Below, piece after piece: positions 33,438-41,935 of a stretch of 64,000 bases of DNA. Origin of the DNA: Kitasatospora herbaricolor (GTDB lineage: Bacteria; Actinomycetota; Actinomycetes; Streptomycetales; Streptomycetaceae); the NCBI RefSeq assembly GCF_030813695.1, contig NZ_JAUSVA010000002.1, forward strand, positions 186,001-250,000, given 5' to 3'. The notes beneath the pieces were generated by a model. That model saw only the letters and a program-made list of their open reading frames with translations, ran no database searches and was not told the DNA's origin. A program made the position numbers and the translations under genes. Numbering within the stretch: the first letter of the stretch is position 1; every line of letters starts with the position of its first letter.

Positions 33438-33990
33438 CTGGAAATCCGGATCAACCAGTTGGAGGCCGACTGGGCCCGGGACCGGGCCAGGGCCGACGAG
33501 GTGACGCTGCGCATCGACGACCGCGAGAGTCTGCGGGGCGAGCGGGACCGGTTGGCGGCGGAGGTGCGGCGCGGTACTGCTCGTCGACGACCAGCCGGCC
33601 AACCTCCTGGCGTTGGAGAACCGTCCTCGCCGCAGCCGACTGCCAGCTCCTGTCGGTCACCTCCGGCGACGAGGCGCTGAAGGCCCTGCTGCAACACGAT
33701 GACATCGCCGTCATCACCCTCGACGTGCAGATGCCCGACATGGACGGCTACCAGACCGCGGCGCACATCAAGCGCCGCGCCCACACCCGCAACATCCCGA
33801 TCATCTTCCTCACCGCCATCGGCACCAGCACCGAGCACTCCTTCCGCGGCTACGCACGCGGGGCTGTCGACTTCCTCGTCAAACCGTGCGACCCCTGGAT
33901 CCTTCGGGCAAGGTCACCGCCTACACCGAGATGCACGTCGCGAAGCGGGTCCACCGCCAGGCCCCACCCCCGGACGGCGAGTCGATCTGG
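33438..33990 (+). pseudogene. Frameshifted response-regulator receiver domain with coiled-coil leader
   Basis: Three frames together make one receiver protein. A coiled coil (33438-33580, RINQLEADWARDRARADEV) runs into VLLVDDQPANLLALEN. The frame then changes near 33625 to LAAADCQLLSVTSGDEALKA and ITLDVQMPDMDGYQTAAHIK, and to FLTAIGTS and AVDFLVKPCDPW. A further shift near 33905 leads to KVTAYTEMHVAKRVHRQ. The phospho-acceptor Asp and the Lys are recognisable. This type normally belongs to Streptomyces hybrid sensor or OsaB-like regulators. There is no usable start, so it is a pseudogene. Confidence 0.7.
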
Positions 33991-34079
33991 TTCGTTCAGC
34001 CCTGACCAGGCAGGGCCGGCTGCACCACCGCCTGGCGGGCCTCCCGACCGCAGGCCCGGCCCGTGCAGGGCCCTGCAGT

Positions 34080-34436
34080 TCAGGCGGCGCAACAGACGTG
34101 GGAGTCGGCGTCGTAGTCGGAGCCGCGGTCGGTGTTGACCCCGTCCCAGATGTTGATGCCGAGCGTCCAGGCGCGGTCTGCTGCGGTATCGCACGGGCTT
34201 GGTCCGCGATCCTCAGGCCACATGATCGGGTGTCCGTGGCCTGCGGGGCGAAGGGCCGGATGCTGGCCGGTGGGCACCGCGTAGTCGCCGGAGGGACCTG
34301 GAGCTGGTCGGCGGGCGGGGCCAGGAACACCGCGCCGCTCGGTGGCGGGCCGTTTCGGTCGGCGGGCGGCACCGGTTCCTGGCGGCTGGTCTCGGAGAAG
34401 GCGGGCGGCCCGGAGGGGCGGGCTGGTGGTGGTCAT
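34080..34436 (-). pseudogene. Disrupted small gene, Cys-ended product
   Basis: The ATG at 34436 opens a 118-codon frame (TTTSPPL...) that ends SDYDADSHVCCAA. Its middle reads better in another frame (PAFSETSRQEPVPPADRNGP), so two compensating shifts seem to have occurred. The last 60 residues, including WTLGINIWDGVNTDRGSDY, have protein-like composition. The product resembles nothing I know. It could be a decayed small gene related to the ORF at 31192, or a small peptide gene in its own right. Confidence 0.3.
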
Positions 34437-34787
34437 GCCCGCAGTCTGACCCACCCACGCATGATCACTCACCGCGGCGGCCCTGTGGCGCCCGGCCTGC
34501 GACGACAGCGAGCGCGGCGCTGCAACGCTGGAGACGGGCCGGCTGGCGGCCCGGGAGCTCGGCGGCGCCCGCCGGGAGATGTGCGTCTCGTTGCGGCGGG
34601 CGCCGCGGGAAGAATATCGCGGCGGCACGGCCCGCACCTGGGCTCACACTGTGGTGCCGGCCGGGTGGTGTTCGCCGGCCCTGCGCACCTGAAACGGAAC
34701 GAGTTGTGCCGTTCCTGGCGGCTTCCGGGGATTCCGCTCGTAGATTTGGTGTCAGGAAACCGGGTTGACGATGCAACAGGAGTGCTT
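34437..34787. other. Intergenic region upstream of histone-like gene
   Basis: 351 bases. No gene is supported. The part from about 34690 to 34787 is less GC-rich and probably carries the promoter and leader of the gene at 34788, including AGGAG at 34778-34782. Confidence 0.45.
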
Positions 34788-35750
34788 GTGGCAAGCGGAG
34801 CAACGTTCGGTACAGACAGCGGTGTGGGATCGACGATCGCCCTGCTGGAGGACAAGCTGCCCGGCGTGCGGGAGCGGCGCCGGCAACTGGAGGACGAACT
34901 CGCCGCCGTCATAGCCCAGGAGGACGCGATGGTCGGTGTGCTGCAGGGCCTCCAAACGCTGTCCGGCACAGTCCTGGACGGCGGACCGACGAACAGGCAG
35001 GGCGCAGCAGCGACGCCGGGCACGCGGGAGGTGGTGGCGGAGGTGACAGGCGCGGGGCCCGCGTCGGATTCCGCACCGGAGGTGGCCGAACCGTCTGTGG
35101 GTGCGGCCGGCGGGCCGGTCGACGAGGAGCCGGCATCCAGGCCCGAGCCGGAGCCTGCCGCGGCGAAGACGGTACGCAAGCGCGCGGCGAAGAAGACGGC
35201 GAGGAGCACGCCAGGGAGCGCGGGGGCGGCGATGCAGGCCCCCGCCACGAAGACCACTGCCAGGAAGGCCACGGCGAAGAAGAGCGCTGCGGCCGGCGAG
35301 GCGACGGATGCGGCGGCCGCTGTGCCAAGCGCTGCCGAGCCGGCCACGGCCGAGAACAAGGGCACCGCACGGGCTGCCGGGAAGGCCACCGCGAAGAAGG
35401 CCACGGCCGAGAAGCCTGCACCGGCCACGAAGACGGCGACGGCCGAGAAGACGGCCGCGAAGAAGACGGCGGTGGCGGCCGACCAGCCCGCACCGGCCGA
35501 GGAGGGCCCCGTAGCCTCCGTGCCTGCGGCGCCTTCGGGCCGCCGTCGCAAACTGACCGACGCCACGAGCGTGCTTGCCGTCCTTGCGGGGGCCTCCGGC
35601 CCGTTGCGCGCCCGCGAGGTGAGCGGGCTGCTCGGCCTGGACGACGAGGACGCCAGCGTGAACGCGGTGCGCACCATGCTGGAGCGCCTCGCCAAGATCG
35701 GCAAGGCGCAGCGCAGCGGCCGGGGCCTGTACGTGGCGGCGGCGGACTGA
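34788..35750 (+). CDS. Ala/Lys-rich histone-H1-like protein with C-terminal winged helix
   Basis: A 320-residue DNA-binding protein. GTG 34788 has AGGAG five bases upstream. Residues about 15-60 form a coiled coil (LPGVRERRRQLEDELAAVIA). Residues about 125-240 are a long run of AAKKTA, KATAKK and similar units, like the tails of histone H1 or actinobacterial HupB. The C-terminal 65 residues form a helix-turn-helix (AREVSGLLGLDDEDASVNAV, then GRGLYVAAAD). It is likely a nucleoid-associated or silencing protein. A stem-loop follows the stop. The order of coiled coil, basic tail and winged helix is the reverse of HupB, where the fold comes first. Confidence 0.8.
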   Translation: MASGATFGTDSGVGSTIALLEDKLPGVRERRRQLEDELAAVIAQEDAMVGVLQGLQTLSGTVLDGGPTNRQGAAATPGTREVVAEVTGAGPASDSAPEVAEPSVGAAGGPVDEEPASRPEPEPAAAKTVRKRAAKKTARSTPGSAGAAMQAPATKTTARKATAKKSAAAGEATDAAAAVPSAAEPATAENKGTARAAGKATAKKATAEKPAPATKTATAEKTAAKKTAVAADQPAPAEEGPVASVPAAPSGRRRKLTDATSVLAVLAGASGPLRAREVSGLLGLDDEDASVNAVRTMLERLAKIGKAQRSGRGLYVAAAD

Positions 35751-35766
35751 GAGACCGCTCCGGGGT

Positions 35767-35787
35767 CGCCCCGCTGACAGCGGGGCG
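35767..35787. terminator. 9-bp perfect stem-loop terminator
   Basis: CGCCCCGCT (35767-35775) and AGCGGGGCG (35779-35787) pair exactly around GAC, starting 16 bases after the stop of the histone-like gene. Confidence 0.7.
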
Positions 35788-36462
35788 GGCAGGCCCTGTC
35801 GTGCCGTGCACGATCGGCGAAGGGGGTGGTGGGCGGCCGGTGCCGCGACACCCGTCGGTGTGAGCCGGCGGACGGCGGCAGGGACAGCCTCGCCGTCGGC
35901 CGGCTGTCGATGACACCCGGCCCGGGAGCGGCCGGCTGAGCAGCAGCCGGCCGAGGCGGCCCCGGTATTCCCACTGCAGGGGCCGGCTGCTGTCCCGGGG
36001 CCTTTCTGGCCGGGCTCAGGACGGTACAGGCCCGGGGGTGTTGGAGCGGGGCCCCTGGTCTGGGGCACGGGCGGCGAGCTGGGCCCGTCCGAGGCCGCGT
36101 CGCGCGGTGGCGGGCGTGCGTTTCGACGCCGGGGCCCTGGAGTCCCGCGGGGAGGATCCGACCCGCGTGGCGCGGGTAGACGTCGTCCGGGCGGTGGGCC
36201 TGCACCTGTACCCCGCTGTCGGGGATGCCCTCGCATCCCTGTCGGGCCCCGACACGGCAACCCCGGTGCTGCTGCCGCCGATCACGGACGTCACGTGCCG
36301 GTGGCGCTGACGCCCCGGCCAGCAGGCGCTTGGGCAGCGACGTGCCGCTCCCGTGCGAGGCGGGGGCCCGGTCCGGGCGGGCCGGTGCGCCGCGCGTCTC
36401 GTAGTCGGCGGGCGCTGCGGAAGGGCCAGCGAAGGGTCGCCTTTCCCAGGCCTCCCCTGGGG
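35788..36462. other. Intergenic region, no gene supported
   Basis: About 675 bases between the histone-like gene and the end of the PucR gene. Frames on both strands (for example 36016-36294) are low-complexity with no recognisable domain or ribosome site. No strong repeat was seen. Confidence 0.4.
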
Positions 36463-38379
36463 TCACCGGCTGCCGGAAAGGATCTCCTTGCGTGCCGGCG
36501 TGGTGCCCTCCACCACGAAGAACGCCAGGACCAGGTCGTGGGCGCCCGGGACGACGTAGCCCTCTGGCGTGGTGCAGGCCGTGTTGGTCAGCAGGCGGCG
36601 CTGGAGCAGTTCCTCGGCGCTGCGCAGGTGGATCCTCACCGTGGCGGGGTTCAGGCCCAACAGCTGGGCGGTGTCCTCGATGCGGGTCTTGGCCCGCATC
36701 CAAGCGGTCAGGGTTTCGCGTAGCGGTCGGCGGTCGGTGTCCAGGCGGCCGAGGAACTCGTGCGCCCACCGTCGCACTTCTGGGGTGTCAAGGATGTCGG
36801 CAAGCACCGGGGCATCCGCATCCGGCCGAAGGTGCGCGGTTTCGGCCCGCACCTGCAGGGCCAGGCCGACCAGGGCCCGTTGCCAGACGTCCTGGAGGTC
36901 GACTCCCAGGAGGGCGGCGGCTTCTGTCATGCGGCGGGCGGCGGTGTTGCGGTGGGTGCCGAGCATCCTGGCGGTGGCGGCCGGCGGGAAGACCAGACCC
37001 AGGCGCAGCGTGGCGAGGAGGGGTTCGCGGCGGCTTTCGGGCAGCTCGAGAAGGGGGTGCAGCAGGTGTGTGGCCCAGGTGCTGGCGTGCTGTTGGTCGA
37101 GAACGTAGGCGAGTTGGACTTCAGTGACGTAGCAGTGGACTCTGCCGGGTAGGCGTTCGGCGACGGTCAGGGCGCGGGCGGCGTCCTGGTAGGCGGTGGG
37201 GGTTTCGTCAAGGGTGTGCAGGGCGCTGCCGCCGAGGAATCGGTGCGGTGCTGTGCGGGTGTGGGTGACGAGTGTGCTGAGTGTTCTGGCCTCGATGTCG
37301 CCGATCGTGCTGGGGACGAGGATGACGATGCGGTCGGGATGGGTCGGGCAGGCGGTGATGACGGCCTTGGTGCCGATTTCGTCGTGGCACTGCTGGACGA
37401 TCGGGGGCCGTTGTGGCGGGGGGACCTTGAGGATGAAGGTCCGAGCGATGCCGGCGTCCAGGGTGCCAGGGTCCAGGCCGACGGCGGCGCTCTTGGCGGC
37501 GTTGACCTGACCGGCCATCAGCAGACTGAAGACCGCTTCACGTACGACGTGTTCGCCGCTCTGCAGGCGGGACTGCCTGCGCTCGGCCTCCTCGAGGGCG
37601 AGGCGTGCGGCCAGCAGGTCCAGGACCCGTGCGAGGGCGGCGCTGACCTCCACGCAGAAGGAGTGGCAGGTGACCGCGAGGACCGGGGCGGGGCTGGTGG
37701 AGCCGACGGTGAAAAGGCGCATCTGGCGGCCGTCGGGGAGGTCAAGTGCGGCGGATCTGCCCTTGCCGGCGGCGGCCAGCTCCGCGATTTGCTCCCTTGC
37801 CGGGGCTGTCGCTCTCGCGGCGTTCTCGGGGGCGGCGGCCACCTTGGTGCCGCGGGCTGTCGTCAGTGTGACCTCGGCGTCGCTGACGGACGCCAGCCAG
37901 GAGACGATGCGCTGAGTGCCCTCGGCACGGCCCAGGTGGCGTAGCTGCTCGATGAGCTGGGAGTGCAGGTCGGCGGTGCGCTGCATCCTGCTGTGGTGGT
38001 CGTCGGTGAGCGCGCGGTGCAGGCACATCCACTTGGCTGGTTCCGGGCCGATGGTGAGCAGCGGAACCCCGTGGCGGTGGGCCTCCCGGCGCACTTCGTC
38101 GGCCGCCTCGGTGCCGTCCCGAAGGGCGACGGCCAGTCCTGTGGCCTGCCCGGCGACGAGGAGGGACATGAGATCGGTGAGGTGGCGGCAGTCGGTCAGG
38201 CGCGGGTCGTCGGGCTGGACGATGACGATCTGGTGGCGTGTCTTGTCGCGCTCGGGGAGGTGGGCGGGGGCCAGGACGAACACGCCTGCCGACGGCCGCT
38301 CCATCTGGACGGCGGGCGGATCCTCTACAAATCGGAGTCCCACATCGGGCACACTGATGGCGAATTTGAGCGTGGACAC
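36463..38379 (-). CDS. PucR-family transcriptional regulator
   Basis: A 638-residue regulator. A GTG at 38379 with GGGGAGG nine bases upstream starts the frame. Residues 1-130 are a PucR-type ligand domain (FVLAPAHLPERDKTRHQIVI, GLAVALRDGTEAADEVRREA). A GAF-like middle and a GGDEF-related region (residues about 330-450) follow. The C-terminus has two helix-turn-helix segments: FPPAATARMLGTHRNTAARR (near 500) and IEDTAQLLGLNPATVRIHL (near 590). PucR proteins usually activate purine or amino-acid catabolic genes; no such genes are adjacent. An aberrant extra HTH makes it longer than the usual 500-550 residues. Confidence 0.85.
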   Translation of the reverse strand: MSTLKFAISVPDVGLRFVEDPPAVQMERPSAGVFVLAPAHLPERDKTRHQIVIVQPDDPRLTDCRHLTDLMSLLVAGQATGLAVALRDGTEAADEVRREAHRHGVPLLTIGPEPAKWMCLHRALTDDHHSRMQRTADLHSQLIEQLRHLGRAEGTQRIVSWLASVSDAEVTLTTARGTKVAAAPENAARATAPAREQIAELAAAGKGRSAALDLPDGRQMRLFTVGSTSPAPVLAVTCHSFCVEVSAALARVLDLLAARLALEEAERRQSRLQSGEHVVREAVFSLLMAGQVNAAKSAAVGLDPGTLDAGIARTFILKVPPPQRPPIVQQCHDEIGTKAVITACPTHPDRIVILVPSTIGDIEARTLSTLVTHTRTAPHRFLGGSALHTLDETPTAYQDAARALTVAERLPGRVHCYVTEVQLAYVLDQQHASTWATHLLHPLLELPESRREPLLATLRLGLVFPPAATARMLGTHRNTAARRMTEAAALLGVDLQDVWQRALVGLALQVRAETAHLRPDADAPVLADILDTPEVRRWAHEFLGRLDTDRRPLRETLTAWMRAKTRIEDTAQLLGLNPATVRIHLRSAEELLQRRLLTNTACTTPEGYVVPGAHDLVLAFFVVEGTTPARKEILSGSR

Positions 38380-38558
38380 TGGCCTGGCCTCCCCGGAGAG
38401 TGGAACCCGTGGTTTTCGGGCCCCATCCACTGCGTGCCCTGGGGTGCGACAGGGCTGCCGGAGGCCGGCTGCCTCCGAAGTCTGCACAGATTCAGAGAAC
38501 GCGAGTGGTGATCATAGGAAGAATCCCGCTCGGCCGTGACCAAAAGTGACAAGGTAGT

Positions 38559-38570
38559 AGCAGAACTGCT
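38559..38570. promoter_or_regulatory. Candidate operator upstream of first XRE gene
   Basis: AGCAG and CTGCT flank AA in perfect inverted order, 45 bases before the start at 38616. The position suits autoregulation by the XRE protein or control by the divergent PucR protein. Confidence 0.35.
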
Positions 38571-38615
38571 GCCCGCTGGGGTCATGCCGGGACCTGACTT
38601 GGAGGCAGAGCAGCT

Positions 38616-39020
38616 GTGACCCACGCCGACGGCAAGCCCGGGCAGAGCCTCGCGGAGAGGATCGAGACCCTGCGACGTGCCGTGACCCCGGTCGGCGCGC
38701 GGCTGCCCTCCGACGCCTCGGTCGCCACCGCGATAGCCGCCAGGGCCGGCGCTTCGCTCATCGACGAGAACACCCTCTACCGGCTGCGCACCGGCCGGAC
38801 CGTCAACCCGAGCATGAAGGTCCTGAAGGCACTGGCCGACCACTTCCAGGTCTCCCCCGGCTTCTTCTTCCCGGGCTCCGTCTGGGGGCCTGAGGAGCAC
38901 CTGGCACTGGCCAACGCCCTGCAAAGCGCCCAGGTGCGCCGGCTGTGCATGCGGCTGGGACGGATGTCCTCGGAGGAGCTCGCGCAGGTCGACCAGCTGC
39001 TGCACGGCAGGAACGTTTGA
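38616..39020 (+). CDS. XRE-type helix-turn-helix regulator
   Basis: A 134-residue regulator starting at GTG, with GGAGG about 11 bases upstream. The DNA-binding domain spans residues 30-75 and shows IDENTLYRLRTGRTVNPSMK and VLKALADHFQVSPGFFF, close to the ESX-1 EspR-like or Streptomyces phage-repressor-like XRE group. The C-terminal 45 residues (QVRRLCMRLGRMSSEELAQV) form a helical dimerisation tail. It is divergent from the PucR gene. Such regulators often control mobile-element or antitoxin genes. Confidence 0.85.
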   Translation: MTHADGKPGQSLAERIETLRRAVTPVGARLPSDASVATAIAARAGASLIDENTLYRLRTGRTVNPSMKVLKALADHFQVSPGFFFPGSVWGPEEHLALANALQSAQVRRLCMRLGRMSSEELAQVDQLLHGRNV

Positions 39021-39130
39021 GCAGGCGGCGGGCGGCGTACGCCGGGGCATCCGCCAGGCGCGAATGGTGCGCCCGCTGAGGTTCCGGCCGCCGCGATGGT
39101 GCGCTCGTGCAGTAGGTGGCCCGACAAAGT

Positions 39131-39144
39131 TTGAATATGTTCAA
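39131..39144. promoter_or_regulatory. AT-rich inverted repeat upstream of second XRE gene
   Basis: TTGAA (39131-39135) and TTCAA (39140-39144) flank TATG, about 100 bases before the ATG at 39245. This low-GC island is a credible repressor operator for one of the two neighbouring XRE proteins. Confidence 0.45.
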
Positions 39145-39244
39145 GGTGATCCGCCCGGCAGTACGACACTGACCGCCGCCGCAGCCCGGGGCATGCTTCG
39201 GACAGACGGTGGCGCGGGCGAGCGCCACGAGGAGGCTTGCGACC

Positions 39245-39505
39245 ATGTCTGTGAACGACCTGCCTGCCACCGCCCCGACCGACCTGCGCGGGCTGCTGAC
39301 GTCCTGCCGGGGGCGCATCGAGGTGTCGCAGGAGAGGGTCGCCGGAATGGTCGGGGTGTCGAGCCGTCACTACGGCAACCTCGAGCGAGGCAACGTTCAG
39401 CGGCCCTCCACGCTGCTGCTGGACCGGGTCGCCGACGTGCTGAAGATGAGCACCGACGAGAAGCAGTCCATGTACAGGCTGGTCCGCGGGGCCCGGGCCG
39501 CCTGA
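39245..39505 (+). CDS. Short XRE-family helix-turn-helix protein
   Basis: An 86-residue protein made almost only of one XRE domain: LLTSCRGRIEVSQERVAGMV, VSSRHYGNLERGNVQRPS and LLLDRVADVLKMSTDEK. It resembles the N-terminal domain of MmyB-like regulators but lacks their C-terminal ligand domain, so it may be a stand-alone repressor. ATG 39245 has GAGGAGG in front. It lies 224 bases after the first XRE gene and downstream of an AT-rich palindrome. Confidence 0.82.
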   Translation: MSVNDLPATAPTDLRGLLTSCRGRIEVSQERVAGMVGVSSRHYGNLERGNVQRPSTLLLDRVADVLKMSTDEKQSMYRLVRGARAA

Positions 39506-39684
39506 CAGCCACCGGTCCGCACCCGGCCCCGGCGCGGGATGCGGCCGTGACCACGGGTCCCCGCGGCCCCCGCACCCGCTTCAGGCCCTGCGCCCGGTGG
39601 CATCACGGCTCCCCCTCGGCGTCCCGAACCTCATGGCGAACGCGCGGGGCGCCGCAACGCCCTCAGGCCGTCTTGAGCGAGCGG

Positions 39685-40232
39685 TCAACCTCCGGCGAGA
39701 CAGTCGTTGCCCGACTTCCAGTGCCGCACCCAGCCGTTGAAGTCTCTGGCGTCGGTGGCCGGCGCCGGGGCAGCTCCGACCTCGGAGACCATCCAGATCT
39801 CACCGCGACGGGACCCTGCCGTCACCAACAGCAAGAACGACGGCCCGTCCTCGGTTCCGAGGACGACCGACCCATGAGTGAAGACGGCGTCGATGCGTGA
39901 ATCAACGGCGTCGACCGTCTCGTCGTCCTCCCATAGCCACGCCTCATCCAGAGGGAACGGCTCTCCCGGGTGGCGAGAGCCCATGTCGGGCCAGCCTGCT
40001 GACAGCCACCCCAGCGGTTGGAGGCCACCGTCCTCGGGGGGCCGAAGCTGCTGCCGTTGCTGATCTCCGCGATGAAGGTCCGATAGGGCTCCGGCAGCGT
40101 CACCCGGTTCTCGGTTTCCCAAGCCGCAACCTCGTCGTGGCCCAAGGCCGGTTCGCGCCACTCACGAGCGAACGCTGAACGCAGGAAGTCGAGCGTCGGC
40201 TCATCGGGACGCTGATCAGGAGTGGTCGTCAC
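39685..40232 (-). pseudogene. SMI1/KNR4 (SUKH) family gene with one frameshift
   Basis: From GTG 40232 the frame reads FAREWREPALGHDEVAAWET and VTLPEPYRTFIAEISNGSS, the N-terminal half of an SMI1/KNR4 domain. After FGPP homology jumps to the next frame: LQPLGWLSAGWPDMG, PFPLDEAWLWED, then TEDGPSFLLLVTAG and GEIWMVSEVG to the end at 39685. A six-G run at 40036-40041 (plus strand) marks the shift; one extra base would restore a single reading frame of about 182 residues. SUKH proteins often are immunity proteins against polymorphic toxins. It may be a recent mutation or a sequencing error. Confidence 0.75.
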
Positions 40233-40421
40233 GGGAGCACGCTGGCACAGGCCTCCGACATCGTGATCTCGCGGCCACGCTGCAGACGGTGCCGACCATT
40301 CCGCGAGGCCCCGATCGTGGCCACTCCTCAAGCGCTGAAGAGACTGCGCCGCTTGCCAGTGCAACCGTCTACGAGCAGACGGCCTTCCCGGCCCCACCGG
40401 TCGCGGTTGCCGCCTGACGGC

Positions 40422-41132
40422 TCAGGAGTCCGGTTCCGCCGCGTTGAGACAGGCCTCCAGCGCGGCGCGCCGGTGCTGGGGCAGGTGATCGCCGAGAGGG
40501 GTCCGCCGCAGGCTGTGTTCGCCGTCGCAGATCCAACTCCGCTCGTCCGCGTCGAACGACCACGACTGCGCGCCCCACATCGGGTGGCCTCCGAGCAGGC
40601 GCCGGGCCAAGGGCTCGCATCCGTCAGGGGCGCCATGGGCGATCAGCGCCTCGGCGACGGCGGCCACGGCCTCGGCGGGGGCCGCGCAGTCACCCAGCAC
40701 CGGCAGAAGAAGCAGCAGACGGACATGCCGATCGGTCACCCCGACCGCTCCGTCCGGGGCGGGGAGGATCGCGGAGAGCTCCGGCCAGCACAGGCCCGGA
40801 CCGGTACGGTCCTGATCCGTGCTCGCCAGGACCGTATCGGAGCTGCCCGGATGGACCAGAAAGTAGTCCATGACCGTGTACTCCTCGCCGCTGTTGTAAT
40901 GCACGACGATCGAGAACCCGCCCGTCAGCGGCACCGTGAACATCGGCCAGGCCCACTTGTCATGCAGGCGCTCCACCATGGCGCCGGCATCACCGGCGTC
41001 CACACCGAAGACCTCCGGCGGCACACCCTCGCACAGGTCTACCAGGTGTGCGGCCCAGAACCCGGGCTCGCCCAAGAGCGGGAGACCCTCCACAACGGGA
41101 GCCGAGGAGTACCAGTGCCGCGCCATCGCCAT
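40422..41132 (-). CDS. Unknown protein, possible immunity or plasmid-borne protein
   Basis: A 236-residue protein of unrecognised family with good codon bias throughout. It has a tryptophan-rich, beta-like middle (WAWPMFTVPLTGGFSIVVHY, NSGEEYTVMDYFLVHPGSSD) and a helical C-terminal half (CAAPAEAVAAVAEALIAHGA). No signal peptide or membrane helix is seen. Two nearby starts (41132 and 41126) are possible. It lies on the same strand as the frameshifted SMI1 gene, and its fold pattern would suit an immunity protein, but this is conjecture. Confidence 0.6.
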   Translation of the reverse strand: MAMARHWYSSAPVVEGLPLLGEPGFWAAHLVDLCEGVPPEVFGVDAGDAGAMVERLHDKWAWPMFTVPLTGGFSIVVHYNSGEEYTVMDYFLVHPGSSDTVLASTDQDRTGPGLCWPELSAILPAPDGAVGVTDRHVRLLLLLPVLGDCAAPAEAVAAVAEALIAHGAPDGCEPLARRLLGGHPMWGAQSWSFDADERSWICDGEHSLRRTPLGDHLPQHRRAALEACLNAAEPDS

Positions 41133-41194
41133 GCCGCGATTCTGGCGCACGAAGATCCACTCCGTGCGACCGCCCCACGAGGGGCGGTGGTGGG

Positions 41195-41302
41195 TCAGCT
41201 CGCCCGGCGCTCGTGGCCGTCGTCGTCGGGCCCGAAGACGTCCTCGACCCTGCGGCCCATCGCCTGCTCCCACTCCTCGTCGCTAACCTCGTCGCGCTCC
41301 AA
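41195..41302 (-). CDS. Very small acidic ORF
   Basis: A 35-residue frame from TTG 41302, with AGGAG nine bases upstream: ERDEVSDEEWEQAMGRRVED then FGPDDDG. Coding bias is good and the composition is strongly acidic and helical. It ends 62 bases before the start of the 236-residue gene on the same strand and could be its leader gene. Too short for family assignment. Confidence 0.4.
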   Translation of the reverse strand: MERDEVSDEEWEQAMGRRVEDVFGPDDDGHERRAS

Positions 41303-41335
41303 CGCGGGCCTCTCCTGGTTCGGTGGGCAGGTGAG

Positions 41336-41371
41336 CCGGGACGGCGAGCGGGGGGGTGCTCGCCGTCCCGG
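41336..41371. terminator. Perfect 14-bp stem hairpin, role uncertain
   Basis: Arms 41336-41349 and 41358-41371 are exact reverse complements around an 8-base G-rich loop. It lies between genes that read away from it (41302 leftward and 41624 rightward), so it is not an obvious terminator for either. It may end an unseen transcript, or act as a regulatory or replication hairpin. Confidence 0.5.
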
Positions 41372-41623
41372 GGGGCCGGTCCGGGTGGGACGGGTCCCCC
41401 TCACAGTGCCCCGCGGCGAGGCCTCGGCGCAGCCGGCCGGGCAGAGGATCCCGTCCTGCGGGAAGTAGGTGGTCGCGGTTTCCTCCAGGCGGGATCGGTC
41501 GCGCTGATCGCTGCCCCGTGTCCCCGGTACGGGCGTTTCATGGCCGGGCAGGCCCCGCCCTCGCGCAGCCCTTCTGCGGGCTTGCGGGTGCCAGGATTCG
41601 ACAACGGGGAAGGGAGGGGTGTC

Positions 41624-41935
41624 ATGGCCTTGAGCGACGGGCAGTTGTCGTCCTTGGCGGACTTCGCCACCGCCCGCGCGGAGCGGCTGCGCTCCGGGCC
41701 GGTCAGCATCGAGGCGATGCGCTGGCACGTGGATGCCGGCGATGCCGTGCTGCTGGGTGACTTCCCCGGGGCGCTGGTGCGCTTCGTTCAGCGGTGGTGG
41801 CGCGCGGGCGAGGGGTGGTGGGAGCCGCTGGAGGAGGCGGCCGGTGCGGCTCTGGACGAACAGGCCCGCCGCTGGGCCTTGTCCCAGCAGGCCGTCTTCA
41901 CGCAGCAGGGCCCGGGCCTGCAGGAGCGGGAGTGA
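41624..41935 (+). CDS. Small helical protein, first gene of DnaB-N-like operon
   Basis: A 103-residue protein with no recognised domain. ATG 41624 follows AAGGGAGGGG. It is predicted to be all helical, with an unusual tryptophan-rich motif (VRFVQRWWRAGEGWWEPLEE). Its stop overlaps the start of the next gene by four bases (GTGA), and that gene overlaps a third the same way. The three are therefore one translational unit, suggesting a complex. No membrane or signal segment is seen. Confidence 0.7.
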   Translation: MALSDGQLSSLADFATARAERLRSGPVSIEAMRWHVDAGDAVLLGDFPGALVRFVQRWWRAGEGWWEPLEEAAGAALDEQARRWALSQQAVFTQQGPGLQERE

